From assembly GCA_016618085.1 (NCBI GenBank), contig JABLTG010000101.1:6709-70708 (forward strand): a DNA stretch of 64,000 bases, given 5' to 3'. A program made the position numbers and the translations under genes. Below, piece by piece: positions 1 to 11,913 of this stretch. The notes beneath the pieces were generated by a model. That model did not search any database. It was not told the DNA's origin and saw only the letters and a list, made by a program, of their open reading frames with translations. Position 1 is the stretch's first letter, and the number at the start of each line of letters is the position of its first letter. Origin of the DNA: Neovahlkampfia damariscottae (Eukaryota; Heterolobosea; Selenaionea; Neovahlkampfiida; Neovahlkampfiidae).

Positions 1-1448
1 AAGCAATATTACATATTGTATCAATTAGTGGTAATAAATCCTCTTGTAGACAGATTTGTTGTTTATGGACCAAAAGACAATGTTCAACAACACGAAATCA
101 CAGATTTATGTCAACACGCAAAACCATTTTTAAGTAAATATTATAATACAACTTGGAAGAATGATAACTTTTGTGAAAATGTTTTTTGTGAACAAAATTC
201 AACACAAATTTCATACAATACAACTTTACAACGAATGAGTGTTATTTCCGTAATTATATTTTTCATTTCATTTTTAATTCATTATTTAGTATTGTCACTT
301 TTGTGAAGAAACAATAAAAGAAAAAACATTCATAAATTTAATTCAAAATGGTTCATGTAAATTATCAAATCAAATTTTATCAAAATATGAAAAATGTGGA
401 ACATTTATGAAATATAAAGATGAATTTCCATATCCAAATGATGATTTTGATCTTTGTTATTCAATTCAAAACAATAGATTTTACTTCAGAAACAACTTTG
501 AAAATATGGTTTTAGCTCCTTTCAATTATTATGGTCAAATTGTTTATACCTCCATAGTTAATTTATTCATTATTGTACCGAGCATATTCATCATTGTGAT
601 ACCAGAAATAGTTCGAGTCATCAAAGTTATCTTTGTCAAAAAAAGATACACAAATCTGTTTCGATTTTTATTCAGTATTCGACATCAAATCATCGTCTTA
701 TCACTTTTATCATTGGTACCACCTTTCATTACCTTGTTAGTATATGTTTCACAATTGCAGATTTTTTATGATTTTTCTTCAATGATATCATTTTGTTTAG
801 TTGCAATTGCATTTTTTCAAGTTGTAGTTTTATGGGCTCATATTTGTATTCAATCAGATACGTTAGAAGCAAAAATTTCAAAGAAATTAATGTAAGATAA
901 ATCAATATTAACACTTATTTAGAATCACATCAATAGTGTCATATATAGTTCCAGTTTTTGTCACATTGATATCTCTCATTCAACTCATTGTTGGCATTAC
1001 TTTTTCATATGTTTTTCCAGAACAAAGGAGTATCATTTTACCAGCATTAATTGCTTCATTGATAATATACATTGCATTTTTATTTGTTGTAATGATTTTT
1101 ATAATCATTTTGCTTTGGGTATTTTCAATAAGGATGTTTAAGACGTTATCTAGAGCGTCTCCTGCAGATGATGCTATTTCAAGGACTCTTTATTTTGCAA
1201 AATTGAAATTTACTCGTTTGAATTTGCTTTCAAGTGTTGCTTTCTTGGCCTCAATGGTGTTTTTGTCGATTTGGTTGATGAATTATTCTTTAGCAGGAGT
1301 GTTTAGTTGGTATGTTTATATGATTCTTCCTGTCCTTTGGAATTTAGCTCCTTCTATGACTGCAGCTGTTTTGTTGATCGGTATGACGAACGAAGAAACA
1401 TTCAAATCAACTTATTTCTGTTGCTTCAAGAAGAAAAATCTTGAGTGA
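1..1448 (+). CDS. Seven-pass membrane protein, TOM1/THH1-like, 5' truncated by window
   Basis: I do not see the first exon, which lies before the window. Visible exons are about 4-249, 290-891 and 923-1448, joined by 40-nt and 31-nt GT...AG introns that keep the frame. The first part is an extracellular-looking region with N-glycosylation sequons (NTT, NST). Seven hydrophobic helices follow, and the last ends in a Cys/Lys-rich tail (TYFCCFKKK). Helix 3 contains VVVLWAHICIQ, resembling the FWAEIYHQA signature of plant TOM1/THH1 seven-pass proteins; that family call is an inference from pattern only. The gene is a tandem paralogue of the next one, with its first half identical in sequence to it. 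Stop is TGA. A receptor-like role is plausible but unproven. Confidence 0.7.
3..538 (+). repeat. Identical block shared by the tandem 7TM genes (copy 1)
   Basis: Bases 3-538 match 1903-2438 with no difference that I can see, including the 40-nt intron. Beyond 538 the copies diverge abruptly, with further islands of identity such as 763-846 versus 2663-2746. Unit period is 1900 bp. Confidence 0.9.
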
Positions 1449-1723
1449 ATTATTGTTTTGAATAAATCGTCTTCAGATTTATCGTCCCATTTCTTCCAAT
1501 CGGAATTTTAATCTAAAAGTAGAATAAAGATCGAAAAGGAAAAACACAACTTCAATTTTGGAAGAAATTCCGGAAGAGTGAATTTTTTGTTGAGAATTTG
1601 GACTGTAATATATGGCTTCAGAGAAATTCTTTCGTACATTTGCACAATTTGTCCAACTATTAACTTTTCAACATGTTTCCACCAATCAAATATCTATTAT
1701 TCATACACTTTTACGAAGAAACC

Positions 1724-3356
1724 ATGAGGACAATAATCTTATTGATTCTGTTCTACAACATTTTTTGGGTGTTTAGTTCTGCCATCGTTCCGAAAGTGCC
1801 ACAGCTTTATACAAGATCAACAAATGATACATCACGACTCAAACACATGTTTGTTTTAACACAACTGAAACCAAAAGTAAGGGAATCATCGTTTAAACTT
1901 TAGCAATATTACATATTGTATCAATTAGTGGTAATAAATCCTCTTGTAGACAGATTTGTTGTTTATGGACCAAAAGACAATGTTCAACAACACGAAATCA
2001 CAGATTTATGTCAACACGCAAAACCATTTTTAAGTAAATATTATAATACAACTTGGAAGAATGATAACTTTTGTGAAAATGTTTTTTGTGAACAAAATTC
2101 AACACAAATTTCATACAATACAACTTTACAACGAATGAGTGTTATTTCCGTAATTATATTTTTCATTTCATTTTTAATTCATTATTTAGTATTGTCACTT
2201 TTGTGAAGAAACAATAAAAGAAAAAACATTCATAAATTTAATTCAAAATGGTTCATGTAAATTATCAAATCAAATTTTATCAAAATATGAAAAATGTGGA
2301 ACATTTATGAAATATAAAGATGAATTTCCATATCCAAATGATGATTTTGATCTTTGTTATTCAATTCAAAACAATAGATTTTACTTCAGAAACAACTTTG
2401 AAAATATGGTTTTAGCTCCTTTCAATTATTATGGTCAATTTCTTTATACTTCAATATTCAACTTTTTGATAATAATACCAATAACATTTATCACTATAGT
2501 ACCCGAAATAGTACACATATTCAAAGTTGTATTTTCCAACAAGAATTACAAGAGTCTGATTCGATTTTTATTCAGTATTAGACATCAAATCATCGTCTTA
2601 TCACTTTTGTCATTCATACCACCCTTCATCACTTTATTGATTTATCTTTTACAATTGGATATTTTTTATGATTTTTCTTCAATGATATCATTTTGTTTAG
2701 TTGCAATTGCATTTTTTCAAGTTGTAGTTTTATGGGCTCATATTTGTGTTCAAGCAGAAACCTTAGAAGCAAATATGTCAAAAAAATTACTGTAAGTTTC
2801 ATTTCACAATTGACAATCATTAAAAAGTGCAATTTCAGTTTTGTCCTTTGTGGCACCGATTTCAGTAACAATGATAGCAATATTTCAACTCTTAGTTGGA
2901 GGGATATTCGCCAATATTTTCCCAGAACAAAGTACACTAATTTTATCAATCTTGGTAGGATGCTTAAGTACTTATATTGTATTTTTATTCGTCGTTATGA
3001 TAATCATTGTTGTTTCTTTATGGATATTTTCAATATGGATGTTTCGAATTCTATGTAAAGCATCTCCTTCAGATGATGCTGTTTCAAAGACCTTGTATTT
3101 TGCAAAACTCAAATTTACTCGTTTAACTTTACTTTCGAGTTTTGCTTTTTTTGCCTCCATGATATTTTTATCGATTTGGATATTGAACTCTGTATTAGCA
3201 GGTGTATTCAGTTGGTATGTTTATACTATCCTCCCAGTTTTTTGGAATTTGGCTCCTTCAATGACTGCAGGGATTTTATTGATTGGAATGACCAATGAAA
3301 AATCATTAAAGGAAACATATTTTTGTTGTTTCAAAAAGAAGAAAATTGTTCAATAA
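1724..3356 (+). CDS. Seven-pass membrane protein, TOM1/THH1-like, complete copy
   Basis: Exons 1724-1876, 1904-2149, 2190-2791 and 2828-3356 join in frame to give about 509 residues. Introns are 27, 40 and 36 nt; the first is exceptionally short. I chose ATG 1724 because it opens a clear signal peptide (MRTIILLILFYNIFWVFSSA); an in-frame ATG at 1673 is possible. After a glycosylated N-terminal domain come seven membrane helices, with the VVVLWAHICVQ motif in helix 3 and a cytosolic CCFKKKK tail. Family assignment to TOM1/THH1-like 7TM proteins is tentative. It ends only 8 bases before the convergent PTAR1-like gene. Exon 2 and half of exon 3, with the intron between them, are identical to the upstream paralogue. 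Confidence 0.8.
1903..2438 (+). repeat. Identical block shared by the tandem 7TM genes (copy 2)
   Basis: Second copy of the 536-bp identical block; see 3-538. The upstream flank, containing the signal-peptide exon, is visible only for this copy. Confidence 0.9.
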
Positions 3357-3364
3357 AAATATAA

Positions 3365-4622
3365 TTATTGTTTATTTTTATCATTGAGATCCTTTGTATT
3401 GGAATTCCAAAGTTTCAGGTGTGAGATTTTTTGAAGTTGATCCATGTAATTTCTCTTCAATTCTAGGTATTTTTTGAACTTTCCAAACTCAATAATATAA
3501 ACACCATATGTAATTGCATATTCTTTTTGTTCTTCAAATTTATCGATTTGGTCATCTTCAGAACAACTATTTACCAATAAAATTTCATTCTCAATTGAAG
3601 GAAGATTATAATCATAATCTGTTAAAATAATCAATTAAAAAATATATAAATTACAATCATCTTTGTATTCTTCATTTTCTTTCACTTTATTTTCAGATTT
3701 AAATCCAATTGCATTTTTGAATGAAAATTGAAACAAAAATCTTCTAAACAACCAGATAGATGGATGACCTGGAAAATAAATAATCAACAATTGACAATGG
3801 AAAAATAAATCCAATAAGATATCGTGAATATCAAAATTCTTGTAAAATTCATGTAAAATTTCAATCAAAGTTGATAAATAATGAAAACCACTATGGTCAC
3901 TTGGATTTTTTCTTGTGTAGATTTTTAATTCTAAAATCTCATTTTTAATTAAATTTAGTGAATGAAAATTCATCAAAATGAAAGTTCTATAACTCCAAGA
4001 ATAATAATTTCTTGGATAAAGGATTGAATATTTCTCAGCAATTTTTGTTTCACTTGTGAGAAATTTTTCTGTCAATTTTTCTTTATTTTTCTTTATAAAC
4101 CATTTTCTATAAGACCATATTTGATCACTTTTTGGACTCTTTTGAAATAAAACTTTTTTTTGACTTACTTTTGTTGCTAATAAATTTAAAAATTGAATTT
4201 CTCTTTCAAAATTAATCTCATTGAATTTTTCTCTTCGTATATTCCAAGCTGTATGATTTTCTGTATTTATCATTAAAAGGACTTTTGTTAAATCCAAAAT
4301 TTCTTTTGTTGACTTGTAATTTTTGTTTCTAAATTTTTGAAAGGCGAATGAATAGAAAATAGGAATAGACCAAAATGCCACACCTAATCTTTTTTCTTTT
4401 AATAAAAAAGGTGAAGTTGATTGAGATGAAAAACTTTCGTCCAATAACTTGGTTTCATCAAAATTTGTATTTTCAGGTTGTTTTAAAATTAACAAACCAT
4501 ATTCCAGTCTAAATTCAAAGTTAAAAATATTTTTTTTAAATCTACAGTTCTTCATCTAAAAGTTTTATCAATTGTTCATACAGAACTTTTCCAAGTTCAA
4601 TTTGGTCATGTGTCGAGCTCAT
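3365..4622 (-). CDS. PTAR1: Protein prenyltransferase alpha-subunit repeat protein (PTAR1-like)
   Basis: Exons 4622-4546, 4508-3655 and 3618-3365 join in frame to about 394 residues. The sequence shows prenyltransferase-alpha (TPR-like) repeats: TAWNIRREKF, QIWSYRKWFI, YYSWSYRTFI, SDHSGFHYLS and HPSIWLFRRF. The segment KRLGVAFWSIPIFYSF followed by those repeats is arranged as in PTAR1, the alpha-like subunit of the Rab geranylgeranyltransferase type acting with RabGGTB. I moved the start upstream to 4622 because splicing a GTAGAT...TTTAG intron gives a short N-terminal exon opening just after a CCAATCATCATC sequence. The most obvious single-exon ATG at 4555 would otherwise translate intron. 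Expected role: modifying SNAREs or Rab-like proteins with geranylgeranyl. Convergent with the 7TM gene, 8 bases apart. Confidence 0.8.
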
Positions 4623-4646
4623 GATGATGATTGGATGAAAAATTCT

Positions 4647-7600
4647 TTATTTTTTATTTTCAATATTTTGTTCTGATGAAATTTCTTTAATGATTCCAGG
4701 TAAAAATGATTCCAATTCTTTATTTGTCAATTCCCATAAATCTTGTTTTTCCTTCCAAATTTCTTGTGCATTCATCACTAATAAAATATTCTTCATTAAT
4801 TCAAAAACTGGTTCAACTAAATATTCAAATTTAGATGATGCTTTCATAAATTTCAAAATTGATTTCCATAATTTCTCAAAATCATTATCTCCTGAAATAT
4901 GATTCAAAATGTTTAAAAAAAATTTTGAAAATAAATTTAAGCATCTTAATTTTGTTTCAACAAAATCTTTGGATTCAATTTTCAATAATTCTTCAAGCAT
5001 TATTGTTTGTGAATTGAAACATTGAATTATCCAATCAGTAGGTAATTCTAATATTTTTGAATCTAAACAAAATCTTGTTAAATGTAATAAGGAGAAATGA
5101 CGAATTTCAACTTCAGGATGATATGAAAATTTAACAAATGCATTGATTATTGATACAAAAGAAAGTTTCCAAATTTCACTTGAATCAAAATTACTAACTA
5201 ATCTCTCATTCAAATTTCTAAGATATTCAATTGAATTTGTTGATTCATATGTTAAAAGTAATTTAACTGATGATTGAACATTTTCTGGAAATTTAAATGA
5301 TGGTGATGTGAATATTTCTTTAATTGTCTCAATTGATTTTTGTTTTGAGTCTTTTGAACTCATTCCTTGAACCAAAATTGAAAAAATTAATTCCCAAACT
5401 TGTTCATTTCTTTTTCAAAAATAAGTTGAAAATAATGATTTACTTGATCATTGTATTGCAAGTTGAAATAAAAACATTTGTACCTAAAATAGTTTGAGGT
5501 CTAAAATGTTTCAAAATTTGATGTGGTATTTGTTGAAGTAAAAGTAAAACTTGATATAAATTTGATTCAAGTGATTCAATAAACATCAAACGAATACATA
5601 ATCTAAAAATAGAAATAATCACATGCTCCAATAAAACAAGTTGATCTTGACCTAATGTAAAAGTTGATTTTGATTTTTCATATTCTGTTAAAATATGAGT
5701 TTTAATTAAATTCTTCAAATGATCATGAATATAATTCCAAATCAATATTGCTCTGTCTTTATTGGTGATGGTGATATCTGTTAATAAGTCCAAACAAAAC
5801 ATTTGAGAGAGATTATCATGTTCAGATTTTGAACTGCTTTTGAAAATTAAAGCTTTGATTAAATATTCAAGTGATGGTTCTCTGAGTAATTTTGCATCTT
5901 TCAATAAATCAGGAATATGACATCTTTCGATACATGTTTTTGCTTTATCTTCTGCAAGTTTAGTTTGTACTTCATCTTCTGCTGATGATCCACCAAAAAA
6001 TCCAAATAATGAAAAATTACCGGAGAATGAATTTGAATTTTTTCTTTGTTTTTTTTCTTCAACAACTTTTGTGTAATATTTTGCTTCTTCTGCAAATGAT
6101 TCTGTCAATAAAACGTTTTTTGGTAATAATTTCAATTCATTCATTCGTAGAATTAAATCAAGAATCTTTTTCATTTTTAGAGTATAGTTTCTTACGTTTT
6201 TCCAACCTTCTCTTAAATTATCTCCATAATTTCTTGTAATACTGAATACTGTTTGTGATGCAACTTGTGCTTTTTTATTTTGTCCAAATTGTGAAACTGC
6301 ATTTTCACTGTGACTTGATAAAGAATTTGTAAATTTGCACAATGAAATCTAAAAAGTTGAAAAAAAATCAAAATTTACGACTAAATTATCAAAAACATCA
6401 GATAATTTATATTGTGCTGCAATTTTTGAACAATCAACAAACCCAGTTTTCAAGTTTTCAATATTCTCAAAATCTTCTGTTGTTTCAAAAACAACAGTAA
6501 TGGCAGATATGAATTTCCCATAAATTTGTTGAAACATATAAGAATCTAAATGATATAAACTATTTTCATCATAAATGTGAGGATATTTTTTGATGAAATT
6601 CTCAGAACGTTCTAATACATTTTCCCAAAGTGAATTTTCTTTAAAATCATCTTTATGAGTTGTTTCAAATTCAAATTTTCTGATTAACATTTCATTATAT
6701 GCTCTTTCTAATTCATCTTTCGGAATCAATTTTTTGGTATGAATATTCACTGAACTTTCTGTATTTGAAATCCATTGTTCAAGGCTCATTTTATTCTGAA
6801 CAAAATTTTTTGTAAAAATGAATTTTTGTTTCTTACAACATTAGAAGGATTATGTAAATCTGAATTTAACATTAAAACTGCACATGCATAAACCCAAGCA
6901 GCTTCATCATCTTCAAATAAATTTTGTGTTTCTTTATTATCATCAAAATATTTCTTTGCAAAGAATCTTGTAATTCTCTCAATTTGTTGACCTTCTCCAG
7001 TTAAATGAAAACTAAAAATCATATATCTCAAAGCAGTTTCAATACCCATATTTTTAAAATCAAAAGAATTCATATATGCTTCTAAAATTGGTGTATCTGC
7101 TTTCAAAATATCAGAAATTGAAGATTTTGAAATCCATTTTGAATATTTCTTCATAAATGAAGTAATTTCAGATGGCTTAGGTGGTGATGAAACTAATTTT
7201 GAAGATGATAAATATTCAATTCCACTTTTATATTTTCCATTGAATAATTCACTTGCCATTAAATATTTTGTTTTTGATTCTTTAATTTTATAGAACTGTA
7301 ATTGTTCTTCTTGTGACTTTGTAATCAGTTAGAAGTAAGTTTCAATTTTACCATTTTATTTTCTTGTTTTGAACGTTCTGATATTCCATACATTATGTTT
7401 AATAAACATTGAAGTGAAAGTGTATGTCTAATATTCAAAGGTTCTCCTTCTTTGACTGGGAATGCATTTTTACTCAAAAATTTACACAAATTTTCAAAAA
7501 TATTAAATGAATTCTCATTACAATCAAAATATTGATATAAATAAACTGGAAAATAGGAATCACGTGATATTTCTTGAAAATATTCTAAAACAATTTCCTA

Positions 7601-8755
7601 AAATAAAAAAATTAAAAAAGACATCTTTTTTTCACTTGATGTTCATTTGATGAGTTTTTAGATTCAGCAATTTTCAAAAGTGAAATTATAAAACTTTCAA
7701 TTTGTTCATGCATATAAGGAGCAGCACAAAAAATTAAATTAAACATTGTTCTTAAAGTTTGATTAAAAACTAAAATATTTGATGTCATGGAATTCTAAGA
7801 AAAATAAATTCAACAACAAAAAACTATTACTCTTAATAAAGCTCTTGATAAAATATTTGTTGAAAAATTCAAGATTTCTTTGAATTCTGAAATTTTTGAG
7901 CCAACTATTTCCAAAGCAGTGTTGACTAATGTTAAACCAAGTAATCTAAGAGCAGCACTTTTACCATCTTTTTCAGGATCACATAATTTACATAGAAATT
8001 CAAAAATTGAATCCATTGTTGAATAATCACCTTTTAAAACTCTTTTAAATGTTATTTGAGTTAATTTAATCAATGTATTTTCAGCAAATCTTCTTAACAA
8101 TTCTTTTTAAAAAATTTAATTTTTTTTTTTTTTTTTTACCTGTTGGTCTTGTTTCTCTTCCAATTCTAAAACAACATTTAAAAACTTGTAAAACATATTT
8201 TTCATCTAAAAGAGCACCTGCTTCACAATCCAAAGTACTAAGAAAAACTTCAAGTACTTTAACTAAAACAGCTTCGTCAGATTGTAAATCTTTTTTTAAA
8301 ATGATTTTTTTGAATTTACCTGTAACTTCAAATTGAACCTGTTTGAGTGCGTCTATTATTTCTTGCATTATAACTTTCGCACCAACTGTTTTTATTGATA
8401 TACATGGATGTTGAACAAATTTTTCAATTGAATTTAATGCTATTCCAGTTATAGGTCCTGTAATTTCTTCAGAACGAATAACTGTAAAGAAAGGTAATAA
8501 AATAGTCATTGTTTCAATAGATTCCCATCCATTTTTTGAAGAAACTAAGTTTTTTAATTCTTTAAGTTGTAACATTAAAGAACTTTCATTCATTTTTGGT
8601 ATTTCATATTGCTTTTTTGAATAGTTTAAAGAAAAAAAAAAATTTACGAATCTTGCTGAATTTGAGAATTTTTGAGTAGTTCTTAATGCTACTATCAGAC
8701 CATTAACTTCTGAAAGAACTATATTTCTCGAACTCAATCCTCCAGTAGTAGACAT
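4647..8755 (-). CDS. GBF1: GBF1/GNOM-type Arf guanine-nucleotide exchange factor (Sec7 domain)
   Basis: A multi-exon minus-strand gene, roughly 1,200-1,250 residues over about nine exons. The N-terminal DCB region (8755-8154) contains PFFTVIRSEEITGPITG, matching the PFLEVIRSEDTTGPITG block of GBF1. Next comes an HUS-like region, including LRRFAENTLIKL near 8095. The Sec7 domain lies around 7259-6800: the catalytic-glutamate loop reads FHLTGEGQQIERI (family FRLPGE.Q.I.R) and the downstream motif MLNSDLHNPSN matches MLNTDLHN. HEAT-like HDS regions continue to 4647. GBF1 activates Arf1 at the cis-Golgi for COPI recruitment. It is shorter than animal GBF1 (about 1,860), mainly at the C-terminus. 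The FRLPG arginine and proline are replaced here (FHLTG), but the glutamate finger is kept. Exact splice sites in the middle were not all resolved. Confidence 0.85.
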
Positions 8756-8824
8756 GATTATAACGTCGACGTGGAAAAAAATATCTAATTGGTTGAACAA
8801 AACACAAAGAAAAAAGGAAATTTA

Positions 8825-10191
8825 TTATTTACCAATTGGTTTATTTTCTTTTGCAATTTTTTCTTGTTTGGTTTTAATTAATGAAATTGAAGATTGAACA
8901 CTTTTAATTGAACTTTCATTCATTCCAATTTTTTTTTTGAATTCCATTTTTTCGAGCTCTAATGATTTGATTTTCCCTTCTAAAATGAAAACTTTGAGTT
9001 CAGTTGAAAGATTTAAATGAATATTTGGATCTCCAAAAATAAAATCTTTTCCAAAAATTTCATTTGCCAATACAACTCCATAAATGTTATGATGTTCTCT
9101 AAGTAAATGTTTAATCCCATAAAACACAAGATGAGCAGTTGTAACATAAACAGAATTTGAACATGTTATTCTACCAGATACAGATTTTCCTTTTCTATTG
9201 GATAATCTCCCAAAAATTTCATAATACCCATTTTTCATATCTTCATCTTTTGGACGAGTTTTAAACAAAACAATCATTAAATTTGTGATCCATTGAACAC
9301 CAGGTATAAAATTCCACATGAATTGCATCATCCAACGAATGAGAAAAATCATTTGAAAGCATCTCCAAATCCATCTTGTTCCTGTCATGTATGTGGTGAT
9401 ATTTTCAATATTTGTGGTGTGATAACAAGTTGATATTTCAGCATATGGAACATTTTCACAATTTTGAATACCATCATCAAATTCAATTTCTTTTCTTTCA
9501 AATGATCCTTTTGTGATTTTGCCATCCTTTCTGATCATATTTTTTTTGAAAAATGTATGAAAGATACTTTGAACTGTTGAAGGTGAAATTTTTGATTCAT
9601 GTGATGATTTTGCTAATTCCAATGTATTTCCATCTTTCATGTGTGTTTTTAAAGTTATTGCCAATGTATCACTCAAACAAGAAATTCCACAACCCTAATT
9701 TGAAAATGTTATATTGAAACTATAATTTTACAGGAATAATTGAGATATTCTTGTGTTTAGCTGTGTTATTCAATTCTTCATCTTTAAGTAAATCTTCAAT
9801 TTCTTCATAATCTCCTGTAAAATCAATGTATGAAATTCCATTTCTTGCGCAAGCATCAACTAACACTCTGTATGTTTTAAAAAGTGGTCCTGCACAATTA
9901 CAAAGCACTCTAATATCTGAATCTATTAATATTTTATCAATTTCTTTTGATGAATCCTGAACTCCAAAAATAACAGGTTCAAGAAAGTCTGTGAATTCAC
10001 TCTTTTCTTTGTCTCTTAAATCTTGAAGTAAATTTTCAACATTTTTTTTATTTCTTCCAGCAAGAATACATTGTTGACCCATGTGATTCTGTTGTACTGT
10101 TTCTGCAACTTTTCTTCCAACAGTACCAGTGCAACCTTTTGTTTCAGTTTCAATTTTTTTTCTTACCATAAACCATAAATCTCTTAACCAT
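8825..10191 (-). CDS. SCCPDH: Saccharopine-dehydrogenase-like oxidoreductase (SCCPDH family)
   Basis: Exons 10191-10167, 10135-9732 and 9694-8825 join in frame to about 432 residues. The first exon is only 25 nt. Splicing it to exon 2 creates MVKRFMVYGCTGTVGRKVAE, a proper N-terminal Rossmann GxxGxxG dinucleotide-binding loop, which decides the start. Further family features are NCAGPLFKTYRVLVDAC, a GISYIDFTGDY block, and GCGISCLSDT after the second intron (family G.D..PSD). A hydrophobic stretch (FQMIFLIRWMMQFMWNF) lies mid-protein, as in the membrane/lipid-droplet-associated SCCPDH group. The C-terminus is a predicted coiled coil. The substrate of these proteins is unknown. It is divergent from the DHHC gene across a 134-bp shared promoter region. 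Confidence 0.8.
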
Positions 10192-10325
10192 ATTCTTATT
10201 TTTTTATTTTTCAGTTGATCTCTTGAGATCTTCCAATCATGTTTTATTCTTTCCTAAACTTCTTCCTGAGGATGAATCAAAAACGATTTCATTGGTGGGA
10301 GATTTTACAACCAATCATTTAATTT
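10192..10325. promoter_or_regulatory. Short divergent promoter between SCCPDH-like and DHHC genes
   Basis: 134 bp separate the two predicted ATGs. CCAATCA at 10311-10317 stands 8 nt before the DHHC start, and an inverted CCAAT (ATTGG) is at about 10291-10295. See the CCAAT finding. Confidence 0.4.
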
Positions 10326-11478
10326 ATGACCAAAACACGACAAACACAGAGCAATAGGAGAAATATTTTCGGTTATGAAATCGGAACTACCAGAGATTTC
10401 AAATTTACCATACTTGCGTATTTATTATTAATTGGACCAACAGTAGGTTATCTCATAGGAATGTAAGTCTCAAAAAAATCACATTTTGACACTTATTGGA
10501 AGGATACCAGCTTTTTTATTTTTTGTTCCATTTTATATTGTTGTACCTTTGGTGGTTGTTCAAGTTTCTTTCACTTGTTTATTCTATTATTTTTTATTCA
10601 AAACAACCTTCACAAACCCTGGAGTTATTTCAGCAAATTATAAAGATTTGGAAGATGTTATCACTGATGATATCAAAATTGAAAAAGAAAAATTATCCGA
10701 TGATGAAAGTAGCAGTGGTGGAACAACTTCAGATGAAGAATCTGAGAAACTTGAATTCATTCATGATGGAGTTACAATGAAACATTGTAAAACATGTCAT
10801 ATTGATAGACCACCAAGAGCATCTCACTGCTCAAGATGCAATGCTTGTATAGAAGAATTTGATCGTAAAAAAAAACATCACAATTAATCATTTTTAGATC
10901 ATTGTCCATGGACGTAAGAACAATTCATTATTTAAAACAGAAATTAGTGGGAATTGTATTGGAAAAGGGTAAGTTTGTTTTTCAAGTTAAAAACGTTCAG
11001 AAATTATAGGTTTGATTTTTTTTGTTTTCACAATTTTTGACAAGATTTTTTGTTAGTTTTGTAAATTCAACAATAATTTCATCTTTTGTGAATATATTAC
11101 AAGCTTTTTTATTGTTGCTTTGGCTACCTTTCAATTGTTTTTATCTGTAAAAAAAAAAAAATTCAATTTTTTGTTTAGTCAAAAATGCTCTGAAAATTAT
11201 CAATTTTTCTTCATGACTTTTGGTTTATTAGCATGGTAAGTAACTAAAAAGAAAGTATTTAAAACTCTTCAAGTATTTATGTGTTAATTTATTCGTGGAT
11301 TGTCTCAATGATTTTGTCGCCATTGACTATTTTTCATTGGACCTTGATTTTTAGAAATAAAACAACCTATGAATCAATTAAACTTCGAAAACAACAAAAA
11401 AAGAAAAAAAAAAAAAATCGAAAAAACTTCACTAAAAATTTTTTCAAAAAATTTTGCTCTAAAGCACCAACCGAATAA
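10326..11478 (+). CDS. DHHC-type protein S-palmitoyltransferase
   Basis: Exons 10326-10462, 10503-10864, 10898-10913 (16 nt), 10948-10968 (21 nt) and 11001 onward join in frame. They reconstruct the cysteine-rich domain: [20 protein letters not shown], then [20 protein letters not shown]. This contains the DHHC catalytic cysteine and the C/H zinc ligands. Two membrane helices precede it ([19 protein letters not shown] and the following [14 protein letters not shown] segment), with TNPGVIS, the family's TxxPG-like motif, before the CRD. Two more helices follow, then NKTTYESIK (family TTxE motif) near 11360. The tail is very Lys-rich, and I am unsure whether the protein ends at 11478 or splices on. 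The active-site motif is split by an intron and lies on micro-exons. Located in endomembranes by family. Confidence 0.85.
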
Positions 11479-11719
11479 TATGTTTTTTTCGATTTTTTTT
11501 GTCACTTTGAATTCAAGACAAAATAAAATCAAAGCATCACACAACTCAAAGATCCTTATTGATAAGTGACAGATAAGGTGAAACCAGAACAATTCATAAA
11601 AAGTGTTTCAAAATTCAACCAGGTAATGAAGAAATGCGTTGTTTCATAGATGGGAACTAAAACAAAAAATATTAATATAGGTTTAAAGAATTTATTAAAA
11701 AAAATGATTAAATAATAAA

Positions 11720-11889
11720 TGGTTACTTTTGCAGATATTCCCAAAGATGTTGTTAAACATGTGACATTACCTTGGAGAAGTGAAATATGTAAATATTATT
11801 TCAGAAAATACAGAAATCAAGTTGTACATCAAATTTATAACTGGTCATACAGAATAGGGTTCACACTTCAAAATTATACATATTATTAA
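11720..11889 (+). other. Open segment of about 55 codons, possible exon or small gene
   Basis: From ATG 11720 the frame reads MVTFADIPKDVVKHVTLPW and on through a basic, aromatic-rich stretch to TAA at about 11887-11889. Codon use looks coding and unlike the flanking AT tracts. A splice acceptor (CAG) lies inside its first codons, so it could be the last exon of an upstream gene rather than a gene of its own. I do not recognise the family. Confidence 0.35.
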
Positions 11890-11913
11890 ATAAAAGAATA
11901 TTGTTGAGACAAT

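Noticed and set aside
5985-6239. Plus-strand frame opposite the GBF1-type gene
   Set aside because: Low-complexity Phe/Leu translation that mirrors a conserved minus-strand exon; antisense shadow.
8073-8336. Plus-strand frame opposite GBF1 N-terminal exons
   Set aside because: Runs through a poly-T intron and lies over conserved minus-strand coding sequence.
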